Assembly (NCBI GenBank): GCA_030824495.1
Contig: JAVBXP010000017.1
Location: forward strand, 26,104-90,103
Direction of reading: 5' to 3'
DNA from: a bacterium
Lineage (GTDB): Bacteria; Pseudomonadota; Alphaproteobacteria; Caulobacterales; Caulobacteraceae
DNA: 64,000 nt
Below the pieces are notes generated by a model. That model ran no database searches. It was not told where the DNA came from and was given only the letters and a program-made list of their open reading frames with translations. A program made the translations under genes and the position numbers. How positions within the stretch are numbered: position 1 is the first letter of the stretch; the number at the start of each line of letters is the position of its first letter. Shown piece after piece: positions 42,531-51,265 of this stretch.

Positions 42531-43130
42531 CTACAACTGGCTTGCGACCCTTGACCTTCTGGCGGCGACTAAGGCGACCAACGCTCCACCTGAAATCACG
42601 GCGAGCCGTGCGTTTGAACCCAAGGAAAACGCCGCGAAGTCGCCGACGCGATAAGTCCTGCCGCCGCGACGAAAGCCGCCGTTGAGCACGCAGACAACGG
42701 CGGCCCCCGGCCAAGAGGAACGCTGCGGCCCAGCGCGCGCTCGCAGCATGTAAAGGCGCCAATCTCGTCGTTGCGACGCGCGCAAGGTGACCAACCATCG
42801 GCCCGGCCCCATAATTCGTCGCGGGCCAAGCTTGACGCCCATCACTCGTCTCGAAAATTCTCGCGCGCGGCGTCGCGGTCCGGCTCTGGCGCGCGCCGGA
42901 TCGACGCCCTCGATCGCCTTGAGCACACGGCCCAGCGCGGCGAGTCCCATGCGCTCTGGCGCAGCGCCATGCAGCAAAGCTCCGCCGACCTCTTCGAACG
43001 TTTGCACTGCGCCCTGACAGCAAGGGCAGAACTGCAGGTGGGCAAGGACCACCACACCCGGCGCGGTGTGGAGGGCGCCGCTAGCGTAGTCGGAAAGCAC
43101 GCCCACCGAGGGGTGGGCCGATAGGGTCAC
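42531..43130 (-). CDS. chrR: ChrR-type anti-sigma factor
   Basis: A 199-residue zinc anti-sigma factor. The N-terminal domain has His6 and H-x-x-x-C-x-x-C (His31, Cys35, Cys38), the zinc site that holds the cognate sigma. The C-terminal part is a cupin-like domain (VVCVLNGGFRRGGRTYRVGDFAAFSLG). In Rhodobacter, ChrR releases RpoE on singlet oxygen stress. The cupin half here looks short and Arg-rich, and its usual His/Glu metal ligands are not evident. It overlaps the sigma gene by four bases (ATGA). Confidence 0.85.
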   Translation of the reverse strand: MTLSAHPSVGVLSDYASGALHTAPGVVVLAHLQFCPCCQGAVQTFEEVGGALLHGAAPERMGLAALGRVLKAIEGVDPARARAGPRRRAREFSRRVMGVKLGPRRIMGPGRWLVTLRASQRRDWRLYMLRARAGPQRSSWPGAAVVCVLNGGFRRGGRTYRVGDFAAFSLGSNARLAVISGGALVALVAARRSRVASQL

Positions 43131-43693
43131 CGCCGCGAGACCGTGGCGCGCAGGTGAGCTACCGCGAGCCGCAAGCGAGACTTGACCGTGCCAAGCGGCA
43201 ATCCCAATTCTTGAGCGATGTCGGCGTGGGCGCGTCCCATGAAGAATGACATGTGCAGCACCTCAAGTTGCTCCTGAGGAAGGGCGCTGAGGGCCTTGCG
43301 TATATCCCTCTCGCTCTCCCTCCCGACATATACCTCCTCAGGCGTTTTCGGTTCGGTGAGGCTTGGCTGCAGATCCTCCGCCAGCAAGGACGGGTGCCGC
43401 TCTCGACGCAGCGCATCGACCCTAAGGTTGCGAGCGATCGTGAAGATCCAGGCCGAGGCGCTGGCTTTCGATGGATCGAATGTTCCAGCCTTGCGCCAGA
43501 CGTTGATCAGCGTCTCCTGGGCGAGATCTTCCGCCGCCTCTGGGCTTAGCCCCTGATGGCACAGGTAGGCCTTCACCCGGGGCGCGAAGTCGATGAACAA
43601 CCGAACGAATCCCGCCCGATCTTCCGAGCGTGAAATCCGTAGTATGTCCTCGGTCGTCGACTGACGACTGTTGCTGACAATATCAAGCTTCAC
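43127..43693 (-). CDS. rpoE: ECF sigma factor, RpoE/ChrR type
   Basis: A 188-residue ECF sigma paired with ChrR. Region 2: FAPRVKAYLCHQGLSPEAAEDLAQETLINVWRKAGTFDP, ASAWIFTIARNLRVDALRRE; region 4: LPQEQLEVLHMSFFMGRAHADIAQELGLPLGTVKSRLRLA. These fit the ECF11 (Rhodobacter RpoE) group. GTG start. The pair normally controls singlet-oxygen and photo-oxidative stress genes and its own operon. I could not find a matching TGATCC...TAAGA promoter upstream. Confidence 0.9.
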   Translation of the reverse strand: MKLDIVSNSRQSTTEDILRISRSEDRAGFVRLFIDFAPRVKAYLCHQGLSPEAAEDLAQETLINVWRKAGTFDPSKASASAWIFTIARNLRVDALRRERHPSLLAEDLQPSLTEPKTPEEVYVGRESERDIRKALSALPQEQLEVLHMSFFMGRAHADIAQELGLPLGTVKSRLRLAVAHLRATVSRR

Positions 43694-43864
43694 TTTGGCG
43701 CTTCCGTCCGAGCTGCGCGCAAATTGAGCGTTAGGTTAAGTTATCCCTAAAATTGACGATTACACAATCGCGCCGCACAGGCGACACAATAATATCAATG
43801 CGTTACCTGCATGGCGGCGCCGCAGTCTTGGACTGACGCCGCACTACAATATCTAGCCGAAGAT

Positions 43865-43893
43865 GGACGCCTAGCGCCTAGGCCTAGGCGTCC
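43865..43893 (-). terminator. Strong hairpin after the aldo/keto reductase gene
   Basis: GGACGCCTAG and CTAGGCGTCC pair perfectly around a 9-base loop that is itself palindromic. It begins 7 bases past the stop of the leftward aldo/keto reductase gene, the usual place of a transcription terminator. No T tract is obvious. Confidence 0.55.
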
Positions 43894-43899
43894 CCGAGG

Positions 43900-44880
43900 T
43901 CAGTCCTCCGTATCCACGGAGGCCTGCATCGCCGGCGCGTAGCGCGGGCCGGTCACGGTTTGCGGGTTAACCAGCGCCTCGACCTTGGCCATCACCTCGG
44001 GCGAGAGCTTGATTTCGGCGGCCTTGGCGTTCTCCGCCATGTGATCGGGGCTCGTGGTGCCTGGGATCGGCACCTGTGCATCGTCCTTGGCCAGCAACCA
44101 GGCCAAGCATAGCTGGGCCGGCGTGCACCCGGCTTCATCTGCGAGGCCTGCAAAGCCGGCGAACATCTTCAGGTTGGCCTCGAAGGCGTCACCTTGGAAC
44201 CGCGGCATCCCCTTGCGGAAATCGCCCTCCTCCAGCTGAGCCAGGTCGGTCACCCCGCCGGCCAGGAACCCGCGTCCAACGGGACTGAAGGCGACAAAGG
44301 TCACCCCCAGCTCGCGACAAGCGTCGAGGACCGCGATCTCCGGGTTCCGGGTCCAGGGCGAGTATTCGGTTTGCAGGGCGGTGATCGGGTGCACCGCGTG
44401 CGCCCGGCGCAGGGTGGCGGCCGACACTTCGGACAGGCCAATCGTCTTGATCTTGCCTTCGGCCACCAGCTCGGCGAGCGCGCCGACGCTCTCCTCGATC
44501 GGGACGCGCTTATCCCAACGATGCAGATAGTAGAGATCGATCACGTCGGTCTGGAGACGCCGCAGGCTTCCCTCGCAGGTCGCTTTCAGGACTTCGGGGC
44601 GCCCATTCAGCTCGCGCTGATCGCCATTGGTCAGGCCGCACTTCGACGCGAGCACGAACTCGCTGCGCCGATGCTTCAGGACTTCGCCGACCAGGGTCTC
44701 ATTGTGCCCGACGCCATAAACCGCAGCAGTGTCGAAAAAGGTGTAGCCAGCGTCCAGAGCACCCAGCAGCACCCGCTCGGCCTGCTCGCGAGGCGGCGGC
44801 GTTCCATAGGCGTGGGAAAGGCTCATGCAGCCCAATCCAATCGCCGAGACACTGAAGGGTCCTAGCTGTCGCTGATCCAT
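43900..44880 (-). CDS. Aldo/keto reductase
   Basis: A 326-residue NADPH-dependent oxidoreductase of the TIM-barrel AKR family. The catalytic tetrad is intact: Asp50 and Tyr55 (FFDTAAVYG), Lys80 (ASKCG) and His120 (YYLHRWD). The order of motifs (LGLGCM-like start, TIGLSEVSA, TEYSPWTR, PIPGTTSPDHMAEN) matches the YajO/AKR13-like group. Substrate unknown. Its transcript probably ends at the hairpin just past the stop. Confidence 0.95.
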   Translation of the reverse strand: MDQRQLGPFSVSAIGLGCMSLSHAYGTPPPREQAERVLLGALDAGYTFFDTAAVYGVGHNETLVGEVLKHRRSEFVLASKCGLTNGDQRELNGRPEVLKATCEGSLRRLQTDVIDLYYLHRWDKRVPIEESVGALAELVAEGKIKTIGLSEVSAATLRRAHAVHPITALQTEYSPWTRNPEIAVLDACRELGVTFVAFSPVGRGFLAGGVTDLAQLEEGDFRKGMPRFQGDAFEANLKMFAGFAGLADEAGCTPAQLCLAWLLAKDDAQVPIPGTTSPDHMAENAKAAEIKLSPEVMAKVEALVNPQTVTGPRYAPAMQASVDTED

Positions 44881-44948
44881 GCGCCGCGCTCCATTCCTAT
44901 GACGTCACTTGGAAAAGGCGTCACCAGGCCAAGCCGGTCAAGAGCGCT

Positions 44949-45218
44949 CTAGGGGTTGACCGTCATCTTGATCAGGATCCGGCCGGGATTCGCGAGGGCG
45001 AAGGCCTCGGGCACTTCCACTTGGCTGGCCAACTGAACCGCCGCCGCCGCCTTGGTTCCTTCGGCGTCCACTGCCTTGCAGTCGGTCAGGTTCGCACCAG
45101 TGACCTGACAATCGACCAGAACCGCTTGTGAGACCGCCTCGACGACGGACGTCGTTTGCGGGGCTGAGGCATAGGAACCTGATAGCGCGGTGGTGGCGGC
45201 GAGAACGATCAGGAACAT
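44949..45218 (-). CDS. Small secreted protein resembling a lone TonB C-terminal domain
   Basis: An 89-residue exported protein with a short signal peptide (LIVLAATTALSGSYA). The mature part has two Cys in VDCQVTGANLTDCKAVDAEG, then a helix AAAAVQLASQVE and a final strand RILIKMTVNP. This is the pattern of a TonB C-terminal domain (V-x-C-x-V...G-x-L-x-x-C-x-V...) without any transmembrane/Pro-rich part. Function unknown. From here to 45600 (about 380 bases) I see no gene. Confidence 0.55.
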   Translation of the reverse strand: MFLIVLAATTALSGSYASAPQTTSVVEAVSQAVLVDCQVTGANLTDCKAVDAEGTKAAAAVQLASQVEVPEAFALANPGRILIKMTVNP

Positions 45219-45600
45219 GGGGCCTCGGCTGTTAACGAAGGTTACTCAAAGATGAAGACCGACCGAAGGCAAGTGTTTCATTTCGGCGCCGTCGGCGTTT
45301 TCCACCGCAATCGCCGTGCCCATCAGCCGGGACCGGCGGCCGCGAAGCCAGACACCAAGGGCTGATCGAGGACGCCTTGTGCGGCGCCAACCAGGAAAAC
45401 GCCGCGAAATCAGGCGGCGGCGCCCAGACCGGTTGCAATGCAGCAGACCAATGCTGCGACGCAAAATCTTAACTTGAATAGCCAGGCCAGCGCGGGCAGG
45501 AAGAAATCCAGGTGAAGCGGTCACGACCAGATTGAACCGCCGCCGAGAGGGAAACGCCGGGAGGTGGTTGTTCTCAACCCCCTTTCCGGGAATACAAATT
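45219..45600. other. 382-bp stretch without a supported gene
   Basis: Open frames here lack a ribosome-binding site and a family-like pattern. A short minus-strand string (DFAAFS) echoes the ChrR C-terminus 3 kb away, which is too short to argue for a remnant. Confidence 0.5.
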
Positions 45601-45876
45601 ATGATCCGCACTGCCATTCTGACCGCCGTGGCCGCTCTGGCCATCACCGCTCCCGCCCACGCCGGCTCGGTCCGCGTCGCCCTCGCCGGCAAGTCGCCCG
45701 CCCAGGTCGAAGCCGAAGTGACCAAGGCCGCCAAGACCGTTTGCTTCCGCGAAACCCGCAGCGAAACCCTGGCGCTCGAAGCCTATACGCGCTGCGTGAA
45801 GGCGACCACTGAAGTCGCGATGGGCACCTTGTCGACCGCCCAGATCCCGTCGTCCTCGACCATGGCCGCGAACTAA
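45601..45876 (+). CDS. UrcA-like small secreted protein
   Basis: A 91-residue exported protein. Signal peptide: residues 1-21 (ends PAHA). The mature part reads SVRVALAGKSPAQVEAEVTKAAKTVCFRE...LALEAYTRCVKATTEVAM: two Cys that could form a disulfide and an Ala-rich helix, the pattern of the UrcA family of sphingomonad/caulobacter periplasmic proteins. Function unknown. The start at 45601 has its own Met after the signal pattern; an upstream in-frame start would spoil it. A strong terminator follows. Confidence 0.65.
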   Translation: MIRTAILTAVAALAITAPAHAGSVRVALAGKSPAQVEAEVTKAAKTVCFRETRSETLALEAYTRCVKATTEVAMGTLSTAQIPSSSTMAAN

Positions 45877-45895
45877 AAAATCCCAGTAAGCTTGC

Positions 45896-45921
45896 AAAGG
45901 CCGGCGGCGACGCCGGCCTTT
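45896..45921. terminator. Bidirectional terminator hairpin
   Basis: AAAGGCCGGCG-GCGA-CGCCGGCCTTT is a perfect 11-bp stem with T on one side and A on the other. It lies between the UrcA-like gene and the end of the convergent ybdD gene and can stop transcription from both. Confidence 0.8.
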
Positions 45922-45928
45922 CGCTTGT

Positions 45929-46135
45929 CTAGCAACAGCGGAAGCCGCCTGACCCGCCGCCATATCGAGCATCCTGGCGGTTGCGGAAAAACTCGGCGCG
46001 CGTCATCGGCGGCTGCCCTGGATGGGTCCGCGCGACATGCTCAACATAGGTGTCGTAGTTCGGCACCCCGACCATCAGCCGCGCGCCGTCACAGAGGCAG
46101 CGGGCGAAATCGGCGAAGGGGTTCGACTGGCCCAT
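45929..46135 (-). CDS. YbdD/YjiX family protein
   Basis: A 68-residue protein of the YbdD/YjiX (DUF466) family: CDGARLMVGVPNYDTYVEHVARTHPGQPPMTRAEFFRNRQDARYG is the conserved core. These proteins are made with CstA-type peptide/pyruvate transporters and are needed for their activity. It lies four bases after the cstA stop on the same strand. It ends in GGFRCC with a Cys pair typical of the family. Confidence 0.9.
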   Translation of the reverse strand: MGQSNPFADFARCLCDGARLMVGVPNYDTYVEHVARTHPGQPPMTRAEFFRNRQDARYGGGSGGFRCC

Positions 46136-46139
46136 CGCC

Positions 46140-48197
46140 CTACTCCGCCGCGATCATGGCAGGCTCGGCTTCACGGGCCGTCCAGCCATCAGCGCGATAG
46201 GCCTTGATGCAGGCCTTGATCCCGAACCAAATCATGCTCAGTACGACCGCGATGAACAGGACGCAGAGCGCCGCGTCGATACGGTCGTTCCAGACGATCT
46301 TGGCCATCTGTCCGGCGTCCTTGGCCGGGGCCAGCACCTCGCCGGCCGCCAGGGCGTCGCCATAGCGCTTGGCGTGCGCCAGGAAGCCGATGGCCGGATC
46401 GGAGGAAAACACCTTCTGGGCTCCGGCCGTCAGGGTGCAGATGCACAGCCAAAGCGCCGGCACGATCGTGACCCAGGCGTAGCGCTCACGCTTCATCTTG
46501 AAGATCACCACGGTCGCCAGGATCAGGGCGATCGCCGCCAGCATCTGGTTGGAGATCCCAAACAGCGGCCACAGCGTATTCACCCCGCCGAGCGGATCGG
46601 TCACCCCCTGGTGCAGGAAGTAGCCCCAGGCCGCGACGCAGAGCGCGGTCGCGGTGATGTTGGCCGGCCAGGACGCGGTGTTCTTGAAGCCAGGCGCGAA
46701 GGTTCCCAGCAGGTCCTGCAGCATGAACCGCCCGGCCCGCGTGCCGGCGTCCACCGCCGTCAAGATGAACAGCGCCTCGAACAGGATGGCGAAGTGGTAC
46801 CAGAACGCCATCATCGCCTTGCCCCCCAGCACGTGGGAGAAGATGTGCGCCATGCCGACGGCCAGGGTCGGAGCGCCGCCAGCGCGCGAGATGATGGTGG
46901 TCTCGCCCACGTCCTTTGCGGTCTGCTCGATCACCTCAGGCGAAACCGGATGGCCCATCGCCGCAACCGCGGCCGAGGCGCTTTCGGCGGTCGTACCGAC
47001 CACGGCGGCCGGGCTGTTCATTGTGAAGTAGATGCCAGGATCGAGGATGGAGGCGGCGATCAAGGCCATGATCGCCACAAAGCTCTCCATCAGCATGCCG
47101 CCGTAGCCGATGAAGCGAGCGTTGACCTCGTTGTCGATCAGCTTGGGCGTGGTGCCCGAGGCGATCAACGCGTGGAAGCCCGAGACCGCGCCGCAGGCGA
47201 TAGTGATGAACAGGAACGGGAACAGCGTCCCGGACCAGACCGGCCCGCCGCCATGGATGAAGGGCGTCAGAGCCGGCATCTGCAGGTTGGGCCGCATGAT
47301 CACGATGCCGATGGCCAGGGCCAGGATCGCCCCGATCTTCAGGAAGGTCGAAAGATAGTCGCGCGGCGCCAGCAACAGCCAGACCGGCAGCACGGCGGCG
47401 ATCGCGCCATAGCCGATCAGGATCCAGCAAAGCTGAATGCCGGTCAGGGTGAACAGCGGCGCCAGGGTCGGCGAGGCCGCGACATGCTGGCCCAGCACGA
47501 TCGCCCCGATCAGCAGGGCGAAGCCGACGATCGAAACTTCGGCGATCTGGCCCGGTCGGATGTAGCGCATATAGACGCCCATCAAGATGGCGATGGGAAC
47601 CGTGGCCGCGACGGTGAACGTGCCCCACGGACTGCCGGTCAGCGCCTTGACGACGATCAGGGCTAGCACCGCTAGGATGATCACCATGATCATGAAGGCG
47701 CCAAACAGCGCGATCACGCCTGGGATTGGTCCCATCTCCTCGCGGATCAGCTCGCCCAGCGATTTGCCGTCCCGGCGCATCGAAATCACCAGAACCAGGA
47801 AGTCCTGCACGGCCCCGGCCAGAACCACGCCGGCCAGGATCCACAGCACGCCCGGCAGATAGCCCATCTGGGCCGCCAGCACCGGTCCGACCAGGGGGCC
47901 CGCCCCAGCAATGGCCGCGAAGTGGTGTCCGAAGAGAACGTTCTTGTTGGTGGGGACATAGTCCAGGCCGTCATTGCGGGTGACCGCCGGCGTCAGGCGC
48001 GAGCCGTCCAGGCGCATCACGTTCTTGGCGATGTAGAGGCTGTAGTAGCGGTAGGCGACCAGATAGACCGACAGCGCGGCGGCCAGGATCCAGAGGGCGT
48101 TGACGTTCTCGCCGCGCGCAGTCGCGACGACCGAAAGCGCGACAGCGCCGATCAGGGCGAGCACCGCCCAAGGACCGTGTTTGCGAACCCACGTCAT
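46140..48197 (-). CDS. cstA: Carbon starvation protein CstA (peptide/pyruvate transporter)
   Basis: A 685-residue inner-membrane transporter with about 16-18 hydrophobic segments. Family motifs: VPTNKNVLFGHHFAAIAGAGPLVGPVLAAQMGYLPG, LGELIREEMG, CGAVSGFHALIASGTTPKL and HIFSHVLGG. CstA takes up peptides or pyruvate when carbon is short. I start at the ATG 48197, preceded by GGGGAGTGG; an open extension of 99 codons upstream does not fit the family. It is followed by ybdD after four bases. Confidence 0.95.
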   Translation of the reverse strand: MTWVRKHGPWAVLALIGAVALSVVATARGENVNALWILAAALSVYLVAYRYYSLYIAKNVMRLDGSRLTPAVTRNDGLDYVPTNKNVLFGHHFAAIAGAGPLVGPVLAAQMGYLPGVLWILAGVVLAGAVQDFLVLVISMRRDGKSLGELIREEMGPIPGVIALFGAFMIMVIILAVLALIVVKALTGSPWGTFTVAATVPIAILMGVYMRYIRPGQIAEVSIVGFALLIGAIVLGQHVAASPTLAPLFTLTGIQLCWILIGYGAIAAVLPVWLLLAPRDYLSTFLKIGAILALAIGIVIMRPNLQMPALTPFIHGGGPVWSGTLFPFLFITIACGAVSGFHALIASGTTPKLIDNEVNARFIGYGGMLMESFVAIMALIAASILDPGIYFTMNSPAAVVGTTAESASAAVAAMGHPVSPEVIEQTAKDVGETTIISRAGGAPTLAVGMAHIFSHVLGGKAMMAFWYHFAILFEALFILTAVDAGTRAGRFMLQDLLGTFAPGFKNTASWPANITATALCVAAWGYFLHQGVTDPLGGVNTLWPLFGISNQMLAAIALILATVVIFKMKRERYAWVTIVPALWLCICTLTAGAQKVFSSDPAIGFLAHAKRYGDALAAGEVLAPAKDAGQMAKIVWNDRIDAALCVLFIAVVLSMIWFGIKACIKAYRADGWTAREAEPAMIAAE

Positions 48198-48290
48198 CTC
48201 GCCACTCCCCAACTTCCAGCCGCCCACCCGGCAGGCTCCATTGGTTACATCCGATTGAGCCCGAACGGGAACCTCTCTACGACCCACGGG

Positions 48291-48761
48291 ATGGTGAAAT
48301 CTGCGATCAACCCCGACCTGGCGGCGACTCTCAAGGTCGTGGCGAGCGGCTGCTCCGCTCTGCAGGACGATTGGTGGGTGTTCGGCGGCGCGGCCATGGC
48401 TCTGGCTGGCGTGCCAGGTCTCGATCCGCCCGACGTCGATCTGATCGTCAGTGAACGGGATGCTGCAACCCTGATCACCACCTGGAGCGCGCAAGTCGAA
48501 ACCGGCGCGCCCTCACCGCTTTTCCGGTCGAAGGTTTTCGCCCGAACGAGAATCGCGCCGCTGCCGATCGAGATCATGGCCGGGTTCGAGGTTTACGAAG
48601 GCGGCGCCTGGTCGACCGTCCGGCCAGCCACCCGCCAGCTCGCCGCGTTCAACGCCGGCGCCATCTTCATCCCCACCCCGGCCGAGCAGGCGCAAATCTG
48701 TCGCCGCTTTGGCCGCCCCAAGGACCTCGCCCGCGTCGATGTTCTTCAAGCGCTCGGCTGA
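48291..48761 (+). CDS. Nucleotidyltransferase-fold protein
   Basis: A 156-residue protein. WWVFGGAAMALAGVPGLDPPDVDLIVSE has the G-G-x-A...D-x-D layout of minimal nucleotidyltransferases, with the metal Asp pair in DVDL. The third Asp is less clear (a candidate Glu stands in LPIEIMAGFEV). The C-terminal helix has KDLARVDVLQAL. It could modify small molecules or act as a toxin-antitoxin member, but no partner lies beside it. It is divergent from cstA. Confidence 0.7.
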   Translation: MVKSAINPDLAATLKVVASGCSALQDDWWVFGGAAMALAGVPGLDPPDVDLIVSERDAATLITTWSAQVETGAPSPLFRSKVFARTRIAPLPIEIMAGFEVYEGGAWSTVRPATRQLAAFNAGAIFIPTPAEQAQICRRFGRPKDLARVDVLQALG

Positions 48762-48791
48762 CAGCCCCTGCCCCCGACGATCGGCTGGAGA

Positions 48792-49610
48792 CTAGTCACG
48801 CCCCTCCCGCACCCGCACGATCAGCGACTGGCTCGCCGTGGCCATCAGCTCCCCGTCCTCGGCGAACAGATACATGGCCCCGTGCCCAAAGCCGCCGTGC
48901 ACACCCGTGATCCTGATGTCGCAGAGCACCCACTCGGTCGGCACGATCCGGCGGTAGCGGATGGTGTTGTCGAGGCTGTTGCCGCCGGCGTTGAGCCCCA
49001 GGGCATTGCCGATAGCGCCTGGGATGAAGTCGGCCATGATCGCCAGCAGGCTGGAGTCGGCCGGCAGTCCCTCGCGTGAGCGAATCCACAACAGCAGTCG
49101 CCCGTCATCGGCCGGCTCGCCGCCAGCCTGGGTGCCGCCATAATTGCCCTTGGCCACCCGGACCTCGATCCGGCTGTGCAGATCATCGCCGCCGCCTCGC
49201 CAATGGGCGGCGGGCTCGCAGTCCTCGGGCCGCGCAACGTCTGGCATCGTCAGCCACTGCTTGGAGATGTCGCTGGGCCGTGCGCCCAGGGCCGCGTTGA
49301 CCGTCAGGATCTCCTTGTCGCCGACATGGCTGATAACCCGCGCCTGACTGTTGTACTTGCCGGCCGCAGGCACGCGCACATCGAGGTCCACGACGCTGGG
49401 CGGTCGCGCATAGGAGAGATATTGGGCGGTCGCCCAGATCACCGGCCGTCCGCAGGTCCGCTCCAGGGCGACGATGGCCGAGGCCATGCCGACGCCGCCG
49501 AACATGAAGAGATTGTCCCGCGAGCCCACGCAGACGGCTGGGGTCAGCGGCAGGTACCAGCGGTGGGGATTGTGCGTCGCGCGTAGGTCGAAAAACAGGG
49601 GATCGCTCAT
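48792..49610 (-). CDS. TesB-like acyl-CoA thioesterase
   Basis: A 272-residue double-hotdog thioesterase. N-terminal hotdog: GGVGMASAIVALERTCGRPVIWATAQYLSYARPPSVVDLDVRV; C-terminal hotdog: AIMADFIPGAIG, SLDNTIRYRRIVPTEWVLCDIRI, GVHGGFGHGAMYLFAEDGELMATASQS. This hydrolyses acyl-CoA to free acid and CoA; chain preference is unknown. I prefer the Met at 49610 over one five codons upstream. Confidence 0.88.
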   Translation of the reverse strand: MSDPLFFDLRATHNPHRWYLPLTPAVCVGSRDNLFMFGGVGMASAIVALERTCGRPVIWATAQYLSYARPPSVVDLDVRVPAAGKYNSQARVISHVGDKEILTVNAALGARPSDISKQWLTMPDVARPEDCEPAAHWRGGGDDLHSRIEVRVAKGNYGGTQAGGEPADDGRLLLWIRSREGLPADSSLLAIMADFIPGAIGNALGLNAGGNSLDNTIRYRRIVPTEWVLCDIRITGVHGGFGHGAMYLFAEDGELMATASQSLIVRVREGRD

Positions 49611-49655
49611 GGCGCTCTCATGCAAAGAGCCGCGCTTCGGTGCAAGCTAGTTTCC

Positions 49656-50126
49656 CTAACGGGAGGCCGCAGCGGCCTCCGCTTCGTTGCGAAGACGGCG
49701 ATCAGCCTCCTGCATCAACGCATCGGTGGATTGGTTGCGGGCTTCTCGAACACGGATTTCGTCCACCAGCCGCTGGTCGGCGTTCTGTTCGTGTAGGGCA
49801 TAAAGGAAGGCGCCAAAGCCCCCCACGGCGCCGACCGTCATGACCATCGCTGCGATGGCCGCGATGCCGGTCCAGGCTTTGGACTGCTGTCCGGGAGGCG
49901 CCGGCTTCAGGTAGGCCGCGCCGATGAAGATAACGCCCGCGAGGAAGGTTGCGCAGCCGCCCTGATGGATCATCGCCCGCTGCGCGACCAAGTCGGCGTT
50001 GGCGATCACGCTGGGCGCGAGGCCGATTAAGCGATTGCCCTCGGTTAGTTGCGAGACCTCGATCGTGCCCGAAAACACGACCTGGGCGAGCCCCAGGATC
50101 GCGAGAATCCATCCAGCGATGATCAT
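49656..50126 (-). CDS. Small membrane protein with charged C-terminal helix
   Basis: A 156-residue protein with three hydrophobic segments (IIAGWILAILGLAQVVFSG, GGCATFLAGVIFIGAAYL and AIAAMVMTVGAVGGFGAFLYAL) and a cytoplasmic or periplasmic helix rich in Arg/Glu/Ala at the end. No family recognised. GGAGG stands five bases before the ATG at 50126. It is an isolated leftward gene. Confidence 0.65.
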   Translation of the reverse strand: MIIAGWILAILGLAQVVFSGTIEVSQLTEGNRLIGLAPSVIANADLVAQRAMIHQGGCATFLAGVIFIGAAYLKPAPPGQQSKAWTGIAAIAAMVMTVGAVGGFGAFLYALHEQNADQRLVDEIRVREARNQSTDALMQEADRRLRNEAEAAAASR

Positions 50127-50531
50127 CGAAGCCTCCAATTGCAGAACGCGCGCCCGAATCCGCCGGACGCGCCAACTCTACGCCGGACCTAAAGCGATTG
50201 CGGGTCGAAACGAAGGCGTTCGGCCAATCGGCGGTGCGGCCTATGGCGCATCGAGCGGGGATGGGTTTTCCGACACATGGAAGCCAATCCACAACCGGCC
50301 GACAACAGACGAGCCGAGTATAGATTCGGCTGTGAAAACGGCGGGCGCTTCGCCGGCTACAGAGTTCGCGTGAGGCTTATAGGCTCCAAACTTGCAAGGC
50401 GCGCAGTTGTTGGGCGGTGATCTCGGCGGCCGAATCATCAAGCGAGCGGCGAACTGATCAGTCGAGATTTTGCAAGTCCGTGCCGCCCGACACGTCGCCT
50501 CCGGTTCCGCGCCCCGTCCAATGGCGCTTCC
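50127..50531. other. 405-bp stretch without a gene
   Basis: No supported gene or repeat. It separates a membrane-protein gene from the phage-type repressor gene and may mark the left edge of the accessory zone. Confidence 0.5.
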
Positions 50532-51203
50532 CTAGAAGTCGCCCGAGCGGATAATGCGGCGAGCTTGGTGCGGTGGAATGATCGCCGTGATGTGCGCCGC
50601 CCAGCGAATCTTGCAGTTCTCCTTTGTAGGGCCGACCACGCTTTCTAGGTCGTAGCGTCCCGCCTTCGAACCGCGCAGCAGGCGTTTAACCAGCACCTCA
50701 TCGGCGTCGGTCTCCACAACGACGACGTGTCCCAGCATGTCCGGCGTCGGCGGCGTTCGCTGGTCCTCGAAGTAGATCAGCCCGCCGTCATCGGCCACGC
50801 CGCGCATCGAGTGCCCAGCGATCCGAAGGGCTACCGCCCGGTTCGTTCCGCCTGGCGGCAGCGGGGCTAGATCACCGGCCTCCTGGCCCGTGGCGAACAG
50901 GACCACCCCTTCGCTGTCGGCCCCTACCCGGCCGATGACCGGCACCAAGATCGGATCGGGACTTTTTGGCGGAACTGCGTCCGGATCTGTCGTATCGATC
51001 CCATCATATAGCCAGTCTGATCCCACCCCGAACGCCTCGGCGTATTCCTTGGCGCGAGCATAGGAGTAGGTCGCATTGCCGTTCTCGTTGGAGGTGTAGG
51101 TGTTGCGGTTCCAATCGAACTTTGCGGCGGCGGCGGCGGCCGTGGAGAAGCCGGCGCCCTGGCGGGCGATTTTGAGGCGAGCGGCGCGATCTTCAGCTGA
51201 CAT
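50532..51203 (-). CDS. LexA/cI-like repressor (XRE helix-turn-helix + S24 peptidase)
   Basis: A 223-residue repressor. The first ~65 residues are a helix-turn-helix of the XRE kind (RLKIARQGAGFSTAAAAAAKF, WNRNTYTSNENG, AFGVGSDWLYDG). Residues ~90-220 are an S24 self-cleaving domain with the Ser of GHSMRG and the Lys of EVLVKRLL. Such proteins inactivate themselves on DNA damage and lift repression, as phage cI does. Two identical operator-like repeats lie between its start and a divergent small membrane-protein gene. No other phage gene is present. Confidence 0.9.
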   Translation of the reverse strand: MSAEDRAARLKIARQGAGFSTAAAAAAKFDWNRNTYTSNENGNATYSYARAKEYAEAFGVGSDWLYDGIDTTDPDAVPPKSPDPILVPVIGRVGADSEGVVLFATGQEAGDLAPLPPGGTNRAVALRIAGHSMRGVADDGGLIYFEDQRTPPTPDMLGHVVVVETDADEVLVKRLLRGSKAGRYDLESVVGPTKENCKIRWAAHITAIIPPHQARRIIRSGDF

Positions 51204-51206
51204 GAG

Positions 51207-51255
51207 ATGTATATATCATACATTTTTTCTTGCGCCATTACAGTATGTTTTATAC
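51207..51255. promoter_or_regulatory. Twin operators GTAT-N5-ATAC in the repressor/small-gene promoter
   Basis: First site: ATGTAT (51207-51212), five bases, ATACAT (51218-51223). Second site: GTAT (51243-51246), five bases, ATAC (51252-51255). Both share the half-site and spacing, with centres 34 bases apart. They fill the 62-base divergent region between the repressor and the small membrane-protein gene. Confidence 0.65.
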
Positions 51256-51265
51256 GGTCACGGCC

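Noticed and set aside
45232..45480. ChrR-like remnant on the minus strand (DFAAFS)
   Set aside because: Only six residues agree with the ChrR C-terminus; this is within chance for GC-rich sequence.
46374..47666. 430-codon plus-strand open frame antisense to cstA
   Set aside because: Composition is extremely rich in Arg, Gln, Asp and His, typical of an antisense shadow; cstA is clear on the other strand.
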